Positions 45,470 through 55,956 of a DNA stretch of 64,000 bases are shown here, in pieces. Numbering within the stretch: the stretch's first letter is position 1; each line of letters starts with the position of its first letter. Both the position numbers and the translations under genes were made by a program. The notes beneath the pieces were generated by a model. That model was not told the origin of the DNA, searched no databases, and saw only the letters and a program-made list of their open reading frames with translations. The stretch spans positions 42,296 to 106,295 of the forward strand of contig JADNRX010000187.1 in the NCBI GenBank assembly GCA_015501595.1, read 5' to 3'. The stretch comes from Hymenopellis radicata. Taxonomy: Eukaryota > Basidiomycota > Agaricomycetes > Agaricales > Physalacriaceae.

Positions 45470-46698
45470 CTAAACTACAGGAAATGCAGCTAAATTATGA
45501 GCTATACCAAAACTAGCATCAAGATCCTGACCACGACGGTTGTACACATACTTGAACAAGCAACCTGCCGAATAGAGAACAAAGGCACCTCGAATCACTC
45601 CGTCCTGGATGATGGCAAAGTTACCATGAACGACTAGAGCCGATGGCAATAGAATCATATTGCCTGGTGGAAATTCCACAATCACTCCAAGATCCCACAG
45701 AATGAGATGACCGCCTCGCGTCGAATCATAGTTCCCTAGAGCCCAAACGGCGCACATTCCCCGTCGAAGATTCATAGTGTCGAGATGGAAGCGTGTCCAG
45801 GCATCTGGTGGAAAATTAATATGACATGCTGCAAAACAGCACCGTTCGTATAGTCGCATGAGAGTGGGATCCTCCGAAATAACACTTGCTAGGCAGTCGT
45901 CATACTCAAGCCATGTATCAGGGTAGAAGTCACGCAAAGCGTCTATAAAACTCGTCAACAGCTGATTTCAAGGCTTTGTGAGATACAAACCACTGGAGTA
46001 CTCTCCCATAATCTCAAATGCCTTCCAGTCTAGAAGATCACGAAGGAGAGCGGTTTCAATAGCCGAATTTGCGAAATTGTGTGGCTTCGATGACCGTGTA
46101 TTCGCTGTGATCCCAACGCCACAGCTATAGTACTCCCCGCGCCGCGAAATGCTGGTTTCCCTATGCTTAGTCAACTTCTCCTGAATCTCAGTCATATCTC
46201 GACAGGCCTGAGTTGCGAGATCGGACCAGTTCTGCACTGGCGGGGATCCTACCAGGATGGATGCACGATGTCCATGAATATCTAAGATACTCCGATGATC
46301 GTCTCTGCATACTCTTATTAGCTTATCAGCATCCGTAAAGAAATCAGTGCTACACACCCTCCCGACCATGGAATATATTTTAAACCACAACTTATGAATT
46401 TGGAAAGATCGTTAATTGTGTAAATTCGTCGATCCGTAGGATATACGGCTCCTTTCCAATGTTCACGTCTTGATGTCTTTGTAGTCGCCGACGAAGATGA
46501 AGCTATCCACAAAGGTACAGCAATGTCTGTAGGGGACGTGTCCATGGACTCGTCAGCGGATGAAGGGAGATCAACGTCCATGAGCTTCGAGACTGGCGAT
46601 GCCGGCTCGGAGAACAGAGGAGATGGCGGGGCGGAGAACAGAGGAGATGCCGACGCGCAGAACAGAGGAGATCCTGGTGCAGAGAATAGTGGTGACAT
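45470..46698 (-). CDS. TET/JBP-like 2OG-Fe(II) dioxygenase, transposon-associated type
   Basis: Runs opposite to the Helitron. From ATG at 46696-46698: a repeat-rich SPLFSAP head, GAVYPTDRRIYTINDL, then (one missing T near 46408) LWFKIYSMVGRVCSTDFF, DDHRSILDIHGHRASILVG, a TGA at 45968-45970 in the same frame, and the catalytic part to the stop at 45470. In the last frame the iron ligands His58-x-Asp60 (RFHLDTMN) and His111 (LVVHGNF) and the 2OG-binding Arg123 (VIRGAF) are all present, with GGHLILWDL and EFPPGNMILLPSA between. This is the layout of the fungal TET/JBP group, which oxidises 5-methylcytosine or thymine and is expanded with KDZ transposons in mushrooms. Substrate here is inferred only. 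Confidence 0.7.
46600..46698 (-). repeat. 24-bp coding repeat giving an SPLFSAPx octapeptide
   Basis: Four tandem 24-bp units (consensus on plus GGGGCGGAGAACAGAGGAGA followed by a variable tetranucleotide) encode SPLFSAPG, SPLFCASA, SPLFSAPP and SPLFSEPA at the N-terminus of the dioxygenase. Because the unit is a multiple of three, both strands are open. Confidence 0.7.
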
Positions 46699-48493
46699 CT
46701 GTTCAGAGGAAATGGCCGTCGCCTCCAGGAAGAGGCGTGATCCAGGTAAGAGTACAGATGACGTTGGTTCACGTTCATTCGAGTGAGCTACAGCTTAATT
46801 GAAAGGTATATCAGTGGTATATCTTAATGGATAGTATCTATCACCTTCTGCCATCCGCTCATCAGCGTCCCCTTCCGGCATAATAGATCTCGAGTCCTCT
46901 GTATCCTCACCAGCGAATCTGCTATCATGTGCCCTCCTCTGCTGCAGATTGTAGCTTCCTAAAACTGAGGCTCCGGCATCTGCATCGTCAGCTGTATTCA
47001 GCCGTGCGCTGCGTCGAGTTGGCAGGACTCCTCCTTCTACAGTGATTTAAAACCCGTTGAGATCGTCACTCAGAATAGTTGCACTGTCAGGCAGAACGAA
47101 CCGTCGTTGGCGGCTGCATGTCAGCAGGTTTGGCAGGTCGCATGGAGTCTGAATGTCCTTTGTCTGCATGAATCTGATGAGACGCCGTGGGGTGTGGGGA
47201 ACAAGCGGACAACGTCACATCTTTTAATTATAGCATCTGATCCGGTCCGGAGCATCTTGACTCTCACCATCATCTCTGATCGTCCATCAACGCTCAAGGG
47301 TTGGTCACCCTGTGTGGCTCTTCTATTACACCATGGGATGGAGCTCCTTCGTTCAAATGGACCTCACTCTGGTGCGTGCTTGAGCTCTCATTCCCATACT
47401 CTAGCTGAGATAGGTCTTGGCAGCTCAGAGGGCGACTTACGCATGGAGGCCGCGTGTGACGGAGTAGTGCGTCGAGGATGGGAGTCTCCGGGAGGCCCCA
47501 CCAATGTCGTCCTTTTCTATGGCTGTGAAGCCTGTTATCGAGCATCCCAGTCATCGTGAGTTGATGCTATGATATACTTTCCGTCAAGTCTCACGCCTGT
47601 TGTAGCTATCGAAGAAGATGCCGTAGACCTCACGCAGACGAGTCATATCAGCAGACCCTCCAGAGAGCCCGGCGCTGTCGATAAAGATACCGTTTATTGT
47701 ACTACAAACTTCTGCAGCGTGTCAGTAAGACTGTGAGAATTATGACATCAAGCACCAGTCGTGAATGGCCAAAAATGCGACATTTACGACTCGCCATTGA
47801 CGTCATGGCCTTATCTTCCCACCACTTCATCCTGGACCTCTCAGAGTGTCCATACAGCTATCCAGCCTCTGCCGGGACATCCTCGACCTTCGAGCCGCTA
47901 TAGGATCCGACTGGCTCTGAGCCAGCAAGCTCGTTTGGCTCCGTGCTGGCGAGACTGGTGTCGTTTGGCTTAGCGCCGGCGAGATGGAACGCGCATGTGC
48001 GCGAGCGACAGAGCAAGCAGGATGGGCTGCGGCGGGGTTCTTATGGGCCTCAGACAAGTCATGGGACGAATGCCCTGGTGTCGCTGCACAGCGGCGGACT
48101 CGAGTCGTGGCGTGATTGCGAATCGGTGTTAGAAGCAGCGGGTTTGATATCCAGTTCAGCGTCGGGTTGGGCGTCGGTTTATGCTCAGGGTCCTTTAAAC
48201 GAGTCCAGTGTTTTGGAATCTGGAAGAGTGACCGAGTGGCAGAGAATGCATGGAGTGCATTCACGAGGAGAAGGTCCGTTCCGTTGATTTTGGTTTAGTC
48301 GCATTCGACAGCGTCTGAACACTTTGACAGTTAAAGTTTGACGACTCACGGTGAGCTATTTTAGCTGGTGTTAAGTATTCAGGGAGCTTAATTCACGCAG
48401 GACGTTGGAAACAGTCCCGCGTGGCGGCACATTAATTGCAGAAAAGGTTCTGAAGTTTGTGCTCAGGCGAGCGCTCTCGCTTCACGCGTCCCA
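46699..48493. other. 1.8 kb without a recognised gene
   Basis: The minus frame 47827-48264 is Ser/Gln/Pro-rich with short internal repeats (two ~27-bp units near 47930-47985) and could be a leftover low-complexity exon, but nothing identifies it. Confidence 0.35.
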
Positions 48494-50700
48494 TTGCCGC
48501 AACGTATCTACGTATCCTATAGAGCTTACCGCCTTGGAAATCGAATAAAAGACGATGGACTTTCGTCAAACTCCATCATCCCCCATCTCCTTCTTTCCTT
48601 CTCTCCTCAACCTGGCTTCTCACCTGGTTCATGTCTCCCTCTTAGTCTCTACCTCTCTCAGTGTCATACAGCTACTCTCGTCGTCGAACCGCCATCAAGT
48701 TCCCGACGCGTTCAAGAGCGTGACCTTGATGATGGTCACACCAGCATGTGGGCTTTCCGTCCTACCACCACCATCATGCCCTCGCTAACTCCCTTCCGCG
48801 CCTCTAGCCGCCGTCGACGCCGTCCTCGATGGCTGTTAAACACTCCTGTACGGCCTTTCTTCTTTCGGGTCAACGCCATTGTTGACTATTTCACAGGTTT
48901 CGACTTGGATTTTTAGCATGAAGCCTTTGAAAGTTGCCGGCTTAACGCGCTCTAGGACGACTCGACGCAGCTTTTCGTGGTCGTTACCGCTGTGTTGAGC
49001 GACGAATTTGGTTACTGGTGTGTTGTCTCGCACTCGACCTCTAATATTTACTTACATTTGTTACAGTGTTCGCGATTAGCACTGCACAGTGCGTTGTTAA
49101 TTCCTTCTTCGTTCTCGTCGGACTGACACGCGCTGTAGAGATGGCTACCAACGCGTCTTTCGACTGGTCGTAGTCGCAAGCTTCTCCTTTGACGGCCTCG
49201 AAGGCATATTTGACGACCTCGGGGTGCGTTACTCCTTACTCGGCTTTACCATGTTAACTGACACCATTTCTCCACAGCCCGGCCGTGTTCAAGAGTCCTG
49301 TCGCCGTGTTCTTGGATGTTTTCGACTTGCCATTCCGACGCCGGCGATTCTAAGCACGATAACCGAACAATTGTCAGCGCTGCTAACGAACGGGTTCTCT
49401 AATATTCGGTGTGTGTTTTTTCTTACCGTCCGTCCTACTTGTTTTTACTAAGTTTGTTTTAGCGCCGTAACTTGAACACTGCCTTCTCCTCCACGGTATG
49501 TCGTCTCTGGTTCTTTTGCTGCATTTGGACCGATGTTCTTTGCAGACGCTTTCAACTACGTGGTTCCGACTGGACTGTCAGCATCAACACTGGATCTATC
49601 ATTTGGCTCTGTGCCGTTGAATGTCGGATTGGCTCTGGGCCGGTCGAATGTTTGTCTCTGTGACGGGCACTGTGTACCACGAACTGTTCGAGGTGTATTC
49701 ACGCTGATCGAGGCCATGGATGTCAACAACATGTACAGGGAATGTTGGCTCTCTGCTGGGAATTGTCTGGTCTCGGGACGCTGCCTCTACTTGCGTGGTC
49801 CGGTAAGTCGTCATGTACGGGTTTCTTCATTATCTTACTTGGTTCACTGTGTTTGTTTTAGCGCCGTAACTTGAACACTCCCTTCTCCTCCACGGTACGT
49901 CGTCTCTCAGCCTGTTACTGCCTTTGGACCCACTTTCTTCGGTAGACGTCTTCAATTGGAGCTCAGTCTGTCCTCGATCGGTTGAACTCCGGTGAAGGAG
50001 ATGAAGGATGAGATATTGAGCTCTAAGGTGTGTGTTAAATCGTCGTCCTTCTCCGTGAACTCACCGTCTGCTTAAAGCCAATATATATTGCCCCCGCCGT
50101 GTTCCTAGGCTTTCGTACGATGTGCCGCTTGTCATTCAGACCCGCAAAACCCGACGATTCGCACGTCAAGGAACAGCTCACTCGATACCGCAAGTAGGTT
50201 GTCATGATGCTTGTGCTCGATGTTGTATTGACCTCAATTCGCTAGACATTCCCTCAAGATTGGCCTGTTGCACGTCTGTATGTCAATTTTACAGACAATT
50301 CTGATTAGTCTGTTAACCGTTCATTTAGGCCTTCATCCTCGTGCTTGTTGTGCCTCACTTTTACTACTACAATGTAAGTCTTGTCTTGATAGTTTAAACT
50401 ACTTGATTCCAATTAAACTGTCAGGTTACAACGGTACTGGATCTATCATTGGCTCTGTGCCGGTGAATGTCGACCCAGCTCCGTGCTGGGTCGAATGGTT
50501 GTCTATGTGACGGCAAGGACTCTTCGACTACTCGCGCCGGTCGATGCCACGGACGTCAACGACTCAAGGAATGCTTGGCTCTACCTACTTGACTCAGTAA
50601 CGTGTCGCGTAAGTCGTTCTACTTAGACTTTCACTACGGTACTGACTAGTATTAGGTGTTCATCGCCGCGCCTGCTCTCCAATGTAAGTCTTACTGTACA
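48494..50700. other. Fragmented, intron-bearing region of unknown origin
   Basis: Several well-formed introns are visible on the plus strand (for example GTGTGT..TTACAG at 49019-49065 and GTGCGT..CCACAG at 49224-49278), but the exons between them contain stops and match no family I recognise. Internal duplications are listed separately. Probably eroded gene copies. Confidence 0.4.
49453..50502 (+). repeat. Two pairs of internal direct repeats
   Basis: Pair 1: 49453-49508 and 49851-49907 (about 57 bp, 2-3 differences), spanning a GTTTGTTTTAG acceptor-like end and the following CTTGAACACT. Pair 2: about 49587-49664 and 50424-50502, sharing ACTGGATCTATCAT and TTGGCTCTGTGCCG. The order A-C-A'-C' suggests that an exon-intron unit of about 400-900 bp was duplicated in tandem and then decayed. 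Confidence 0.6.
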
Positions 50701-50781
50701 CCTTTGGTTACCCTTGTTGACTTGATGTAGTTATAGATTCGTGAGCGCCGGACACTGGACGCTACGACTCGTGCCGGGTCC

Positions 50782-51240
50782 ACCCCCTGCGAAGAAGTGC
50801 ACATACGCGCATCGAAACCCGCACCCGACCCACTCAACACACTCAACCTCGTATCGCTCATCCCGCCCGAGCTGGCCATCACACCGCGCGCGCTCCGGAA
50901 GAAGAGCCTTGTGACATGGCTGCGCAGCGTCGAGGACCTCAAAGCGTCGTGGCTCGGGCAGACAGAGCTGATGCGGACTGTCCTCCCGGTGTGGATGCAC
51001 CACCTCCCGTCGCTCCTCACGCATCCCTCCCGCCGGCTACGCGTCCTCGCGGGCGACGTACAGCGCACATGAGTGGCTGTGCCAGAGGTGAGAGAGGATA
51101 TGGGCGGGTATGAGGAGGAGGACGAGCATATACTCGGGGCGTGGTGTATGGCGGCGCACGACGGGAATATCGGGGCGAGGGAGGCGTGGAGGATGTATGT
51201 GATCTCTCTCATGAGCATGGAATCTACGCAAGATCCCTTC
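50782..51240 (+). pseudogene. Listerin (LTN1/RKR1)-like N-terminal fragment
   Basis: The frame from about 50797 reads KPAPDPLNTLNLVSLIPPEL, then LRSVEDLKASWLG, LPVWMHHLPSLLTHPSRRLR and VLAGDV. After a frameshift near 51072 it continues with DEHILGAWCMAAHDGNIGAR. This is the order of the N-terminal HEAT region of fungal listerin, the E3 ligase that marks stalled nascent chains on 60S ribosomes. Codon third positions are strongly GC-rich, unlike the surroundings. The upstream start and the rest of the roughly 1,600-residue protein, including the RING end, are absent. Most likely a displaced gene fragment. Confidence 0.55.
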
Positions 51241-51756
51241 TAGGAGCCTCCGCGTGAGGACTCGCCTAACCATCCGCTCTCCCTCTTGTGCCGCGTCGAG
51301 CCTCACGAGGACGGACTCGTTGATATCCTTTGGTTCCGAATCAACTGTTCATTTTGCGCCCGCGAACGCGCGGGATCTCGAGGAGGGAACATTGCAAGTC
51401 GTAACTGATTTGCTGGTGGATCTCTTGTAGTGAGTTTTATGGTCGTTTCCTGGGGTTACGGGATTGATTAAGGCAATTTAGGATTATGATTCATTCATAC
51501 GTACTTGAACTTCGCCTTCATAAGACTTTTCGCCTGGTATGTATTGCGCCACCATCCTGATGGCCTGCTCACGCTCGTTACCTGTCTTCATTCGATCGCC
51601 TGTATACACTACCGTACGACTGGTGCCTCGGAACACACACTCTCTCGTGGACGCGCTGGACTCTCTTGTGGTTGTGAGTGTTCTTTCTCTTTCTGTGTCG
51701 AACGTAATGCTGAACGTTTTTCCCACAGCTTTCACTTGTATATACCGGACTGCTGA

Positions 51757-51985
51757 GTGCTGATTTGAATGTCCGCACCGGTTGTTTGAAGGCGCTGTCG
51801 TTCTTCTTTGAATACGTCCGTCCTCAGTCGGCATACTACTGTGACTCGGTGGTGATGCTGCTCGAGGATGCGTTGACGGATCGTGATCTCGTACATCGTC
51901 AAACTGCGAGTACGCCGGATGTAGAACGCCGCGAACTTGCTACATTGCTCCAGAGCATTTCTAGACAGCGGCTTGGTGACATTGT
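51757..51985 (+). pseudogene. SF3B1-like HEAT-repeat fragment
   Basis: The frame reads [20 protein letters not shown] then EY, and after a diverged stretch [19 protein letters not shown]. This is a near match to a late HEAT repeat of splicing factor SF3B1 (VLKSLSFLFEYIG and [18 protein letters not shown] in the family). Only about 60 residues are recognisable; the flanks match nothing else in the protein. It begins after an acceptor-like TTTTCCCACAG near 51729, so it came from genomic DNA rather than mRNA. A fragment, not a gene. Confidence 0.6.
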
Positions 51986-52202
51986 CTTTATTCACCACGG
52001 TATGTACATGTTCGAATTCTTCTTACGTGACTGAGCTTTGCTATTGAGACTGCTTCGCACTCCTCCATCTTATAGAGGCTCCCATCCTCGCCGCCGACGC
52101 ACGTCACTCCCGTTGGACCGCAGGATTCTAACCCCTGGACGTTCGCGCGCGAATGCTAAAGGGTTAGGGTTTCTCAGGACAAAGGACAACGATTTCCGGA
52201 TC

Positions 52203-52975
52203 GTCCTGAATGTGCATATCTCGCCCATTTCTGGACGGGATTTAGGCATCTTTTGTGTGTGCCCTCTCTACATGTTAGAGAGGGCACTGACGCAGCGATT
52301 TGCGCTATCGCGCCCCCCCCACCGACGTCGCGCACGCCACCCGCCTCAGCAAGACCTCTCATCCTCAGAATGCGCATATCTCATCCATTTCTGGTCGGGA
52401 TTTCGGCGTCTTTTGTGTGTGCCCTCTCTACATGTTAGAGAGGGCACTGACGCAGCGATTTGCGCTATCGCGCCCCCCCCACCGACGTCGCGCACGCCAC
52501 CCGCCTCAGCAAGACCTCTCATCCTCAGAATGCGCATATCTCATCCATTTCTGGTCGGGATTTCGGCGTCTTTTGTGTGTGCCCTCTCTACATGTTAGAG
52601 AGGGCACTGACGCAGCGATTTGCGCTATCGCGCCCCCCCCCACCGACGTCGCGCACGCTACCCGCCTCAGCAAGACCTCTCATCCTCAGAATGCGCATAT
52701 CTCGTCCATTTCTGGACGGGATTTCGGCGTCTTTTGTGTGTGCCCTCTCTATATGTTAGAGAGAGCATTGACGCAACGATCTGCGCCGGCGCGCCTCCCC
52801 CACCGATGTCGCGCCCACCACCGACCCGACTCAGACCTCTCCTCCTTGGACTGGCCAAATGTCGCCCATTTCCGGGCGTGATTTCGGCGCCTAATGCCAG
52901 TGCCCTCTATAGCATATAGCGACGGCACTGACATGGCGACTCCCGCCGTCGCGCCTCCCCCACCGATGTCGGAGG
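52203..52975. repeat. 160-bp satellite, five copies, each with a hairpin
   Basis: Head-to-tail units with period 160 bp (161 once). In units 1-3 the perfect inverted repeat GCCCTCTCTA-CATGT-TAGAGAGGGC lies at 52261-52285, 52421-52445 and 52581-52605; in unit 4 (52742-52766) it has two changes and in unit 5 (52902 on) it is decayed. Each unit also has a C8-C9 run followed by ACCGACGTCGCGC. Units 2 and 3 are almost identical. The period is not a multiple of three, so the long ORFs across it are not real. A GGGTTAGGGTTT motif lies 40 bp before the array. Confidence 0.85.
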
Positions 52976-53166
52976 CATGTTTCTCGCGTTAGATTTTCTG
53001 CGACTGTATCTACTAACAAGTCTCCCGCAGGTCTTTGTTTTTATGAGGAGCGAGAGCACACTGTGGCGGACTTAGTAGGTCATCTAGTTATTTAGCTAGA
53101 TAGGAGACGCCAATGCATGTGAATCTGCTTTCTCCACGGGGCCCCACATCTTAAACTCGAACCATC

Positions 53167-54942
53167 ATGGTCAACGACTCGCCTTGTACCCGACCGCTCG
53201 ACAAATTCGAGAGTGTCTTCACAATCGAGGGTGCCAGAGATCCTCGGCTGCCCAATTTTGTCCAGCGGATCCATAACCATCCGCTGTTTAACCATCTGCA
53301 ACCATTCTCCGACTACTTTGGCCGGCTGCTGATCTATGCAGTGGATACTTGCCCCAGCTCAATGGCAGAATACAACAAATATGTCGATGCTCATGTCAAT
53401 GTACCGACGGGACCTGACTCGGTATGTAGGGAGCAGGGTTTGTCGTCTCATCAGTGTCTGAGCCAGAACTGACTGTCTTCTAAGGCCTGTTGGAACTGGA
53501 TGATGGCGACGTTGTGCTCGCACGCAATGTTGAGGCAGAGACACCAGATTTTGATGTGCCACAGATCGTGGTACCCAAAAAGTGTGTACTACCCACTGGA
53601 CCGCTTCGTGATCCACTGACCTCTTGTTTCAGGCCGTTCACGCGCGAAGACCTGGACAAACTCATCAAGCTCCGTCAAAGCATGATTGGGCCAGATGAAG
53701 ACCTAAAGAAATACGGGACAACAGCTTTCGAGCGCGATGGGCGTAGCAGTCAAGTGCGTGGTGGCCGCTGCTACTCAATAGGACTGTCATACCAACGGTG
53801 GCGCCTGCTCGTCAACCCATCTGCGGATGGCAAGTTTTGCCAAGACCAAGATCCTGCATTGATGATGCGTCGAATGGTACTTGATGTGATTAATTCCACG
53901 TTGCTGTAGCCTTTAGACGTTCTGACATACTATGCTTAGGATCTCATTGCCATTGCTATTCGGTCTATGAAGCTATATCTCCCAGAGATGTACAATACCC
54001 TCAAGAGGAATTCTGAGCTGCGCAACCTGCCAGTCGTAGGTCCGGAAGACAATTTCGCCTTCTCGAACGTCCAGATTAATTGGGCAAGCGCTGTCGCCCA
54101 CAATGACGGTTCGAGAATTTCCCAGAAACATTGACTAAGATACTCAGGCCCACCACAGAATCCAATCTATCCTCAGCAGAGCAGATGGGTCAGTCGGGGG
54201 GTGCTCACCGAGATATTTGTGACTTTGTCGGTGGCGTGAGTCATATCACAGGTTATCCTCGTGTTCCTGCGAATTATGAAGCGGGGCGATTCCACTGGCT
54301 TGAGGTTGGAGCCTATATCCGATTTCGTGTTGACCGACCTGTGGCAGCCTTCTTCTCCGGCTTGCGACGACATGGAGGAACTGCCCCCCGTGCTCCTCCT
54401 GGCGAGGCAGTAGATCCGACGGCTGTTCGCATGGTCATAGTTAAATATCCCCCTTCACAACTAGCGACTGGAGGTGCAATGTACAATTTGTGCGCCGGTG
54501 GTTTGGATTCCGAAGGGCAAGGAACCGCGTTCAAAATCTCAAAGGAATACACAGATCTTACGTTCGCCTTTCCTCAAATTCGCTTGATCAATCAACTGAT
54601 GACTCATGTAGCCTGGAAGACCACTCCAAACGACTACATTGTGAAGAAATGACGTACGCGGAGGACGGTCCATTCGTTATGAAGCAGAAACGACTGCTAG
54701 AGTTCTTCTTTCGATCTGAGGTGCAGGCGATAGCATCTCACGCCCGGCAATTGCCAAAGGATTGGGACATCATCGCTGATTGGGATGCTATATTGTCTAA
54801 TATCAGCTTCAAGTCCGTGGAGACTCAGAAACGGGAACATCTGGATCCATGGCCCTTTGCCCCACCGATCAACGGAGAAGACATTCCCTCAGATCTTCTT
54901 GAGGCTGGTAGGTGTTTGCACTGTCATATGAGGTTGGACTGA
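53167..54942 (+). CDS. 2OG-Fe(II) oxygenase-like protein of Agaricomycete type
   Basis: Starts MVNDSPCTRPLDKFESVF at 53167. Exon pieces give LLELDDGDVVLARNVEAE, FTREDLDKLIKLRQSM, GGRCYSIGLSYQRW, AIAIRSMKLYLPEMY, and (54131-54652 frame) a candidate oxygenase core: His26-Arg-Asp28 in GAHRDICDF, His81 in GLRRHGGTAP, Arg100 in AVRMVIVKYPP, with NYEAGRFHWLEVGAY between. After one missing base near 54645 the frame continues with MTYAEDGPFVMKQKRLLEFF to 54942. His-x-Asp, distal His and Arg spacing fit the 2OG dioxygenase fold, but the call rests on this pattern and on resemblance to mushroom hypothetical proteins. Several introns (near 53420, 53582, 53880) are inferred. Confidence 0.5.
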
Positions 54943-54976
54943 TGATTCGATAGATGATAGTACTCTATCCCCTCGC

Positions 54977-55690
54977 ATGGAAGCATTACGGTCCGTGGAG
55001 GCACATAACGACAACATGGGCACCTACATCCCACTGATTGCTCAACATCGCCCGGACAAGCCTATTGACAGCACCTCGGAGACTACCAATGAGGGAGGAC
55101 GACCACGCACAGCCAAAAAGCCTCAGCGACCGGCAACTAAGTCTACTACAAAGGGACGCATTAGTCGTCACTATACTACAAAATGTAGTCTCTTCCGCCT
55201 TTCTTTTGACGTCGTCTAATTATCCCACTTCAGTGCATACACATAACGTTGCCAAGGCATCTCAGCGCATGTCGTCCTATGTAGCCACTAGTCCAACGAA
55301 ACGACGGCGACTCGAGGCGGAGGAACTTCATGATGGTGCTGATTATGACGTTGAAGATATTGTGGGACATGAGTATGACAATATGGTTTGTGACATACCT
55401 CTTCTAGCAGCTGATGACTGATAAAATCTAGCATGGGACTATCAAATATGACCTTCTATGGGGCTCTGGAGAGACCACTGTAGAACCGCTCTCGGAAGAC
55501 TTGTACGCAGCTTTTCAGGATGACAGGGCTTACGATCCTAACACATTTATAGGAAAGGCTGTCGGGAACTCATTGATGACTACAATGAAGTTCACGGCTT
55601 TCTCATCTTGGATAACTTTTATGTGCGTAGGATTCCCGCCAATAAGGACCCGGAGAGTGAGGATGAGGACGACGAGGATATTACTATGAA
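54977..55690 (+). CDS. Low-complexity linking exons, hypothetical
   Basis: Pieces at 54977-55183 (ending in a basic KKPQRPATKSTTKGRISRHY region), about 55234-55385 (TSPTKRRRLEAEELHDGADY, an NLS-like basic run followed by acidic residues) and 55434-55560 look like spliced exons of a nuclear protein, perhaps the C-terminal extension of the gene at 53167. No domain is recognised. Confidence 0.35.
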
Positions 55691-55956
55691 GTAGTTATCC
55701 ACTTTTCAAACCTAAACGAATTCGGAGGTTGACTCTTTGCATAGTAGTATGGCTTCTACTGCTGCCTTGGCCCCATCAACGGGCCCAATCGTTGAGGAAT
55801 CTTCTTCACCGGACATGATGGATACTTCGCAGGATATGTCGTCTGATGATGACGCTGAAGATGATCTTGAAGAGAATGATCTGGAACCGACAGCCCCAGT
55901 CGCAGAATCCAGTTTGTCACCTTCATTCTCTTTTCTAGATGTAGTACTAACCATGG

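Noticed and set aside
46523..46786. Plus-strand ENRGD-repeat protein
   Set aside because: It is the antisense of the SPLFSAP repeat, which continues in frame into a recognisable dioxygenase on the minus strand.
48836..49225. Minus-strand gene with PEVVKYAFEAVKGEACDYDQ-like sequence
   Set aside because: The peptide looks protein-like, but clean intron signals run on the plus strand here and I recognise no family on either strand.
52038..52919. Long plus- and minus-strand ORFs across the 160-bp array
   Set aside because: The 160-bp period is not a multiple of three, and the same peptide appears in shifted frames; the openness comes from the repeat's composition.
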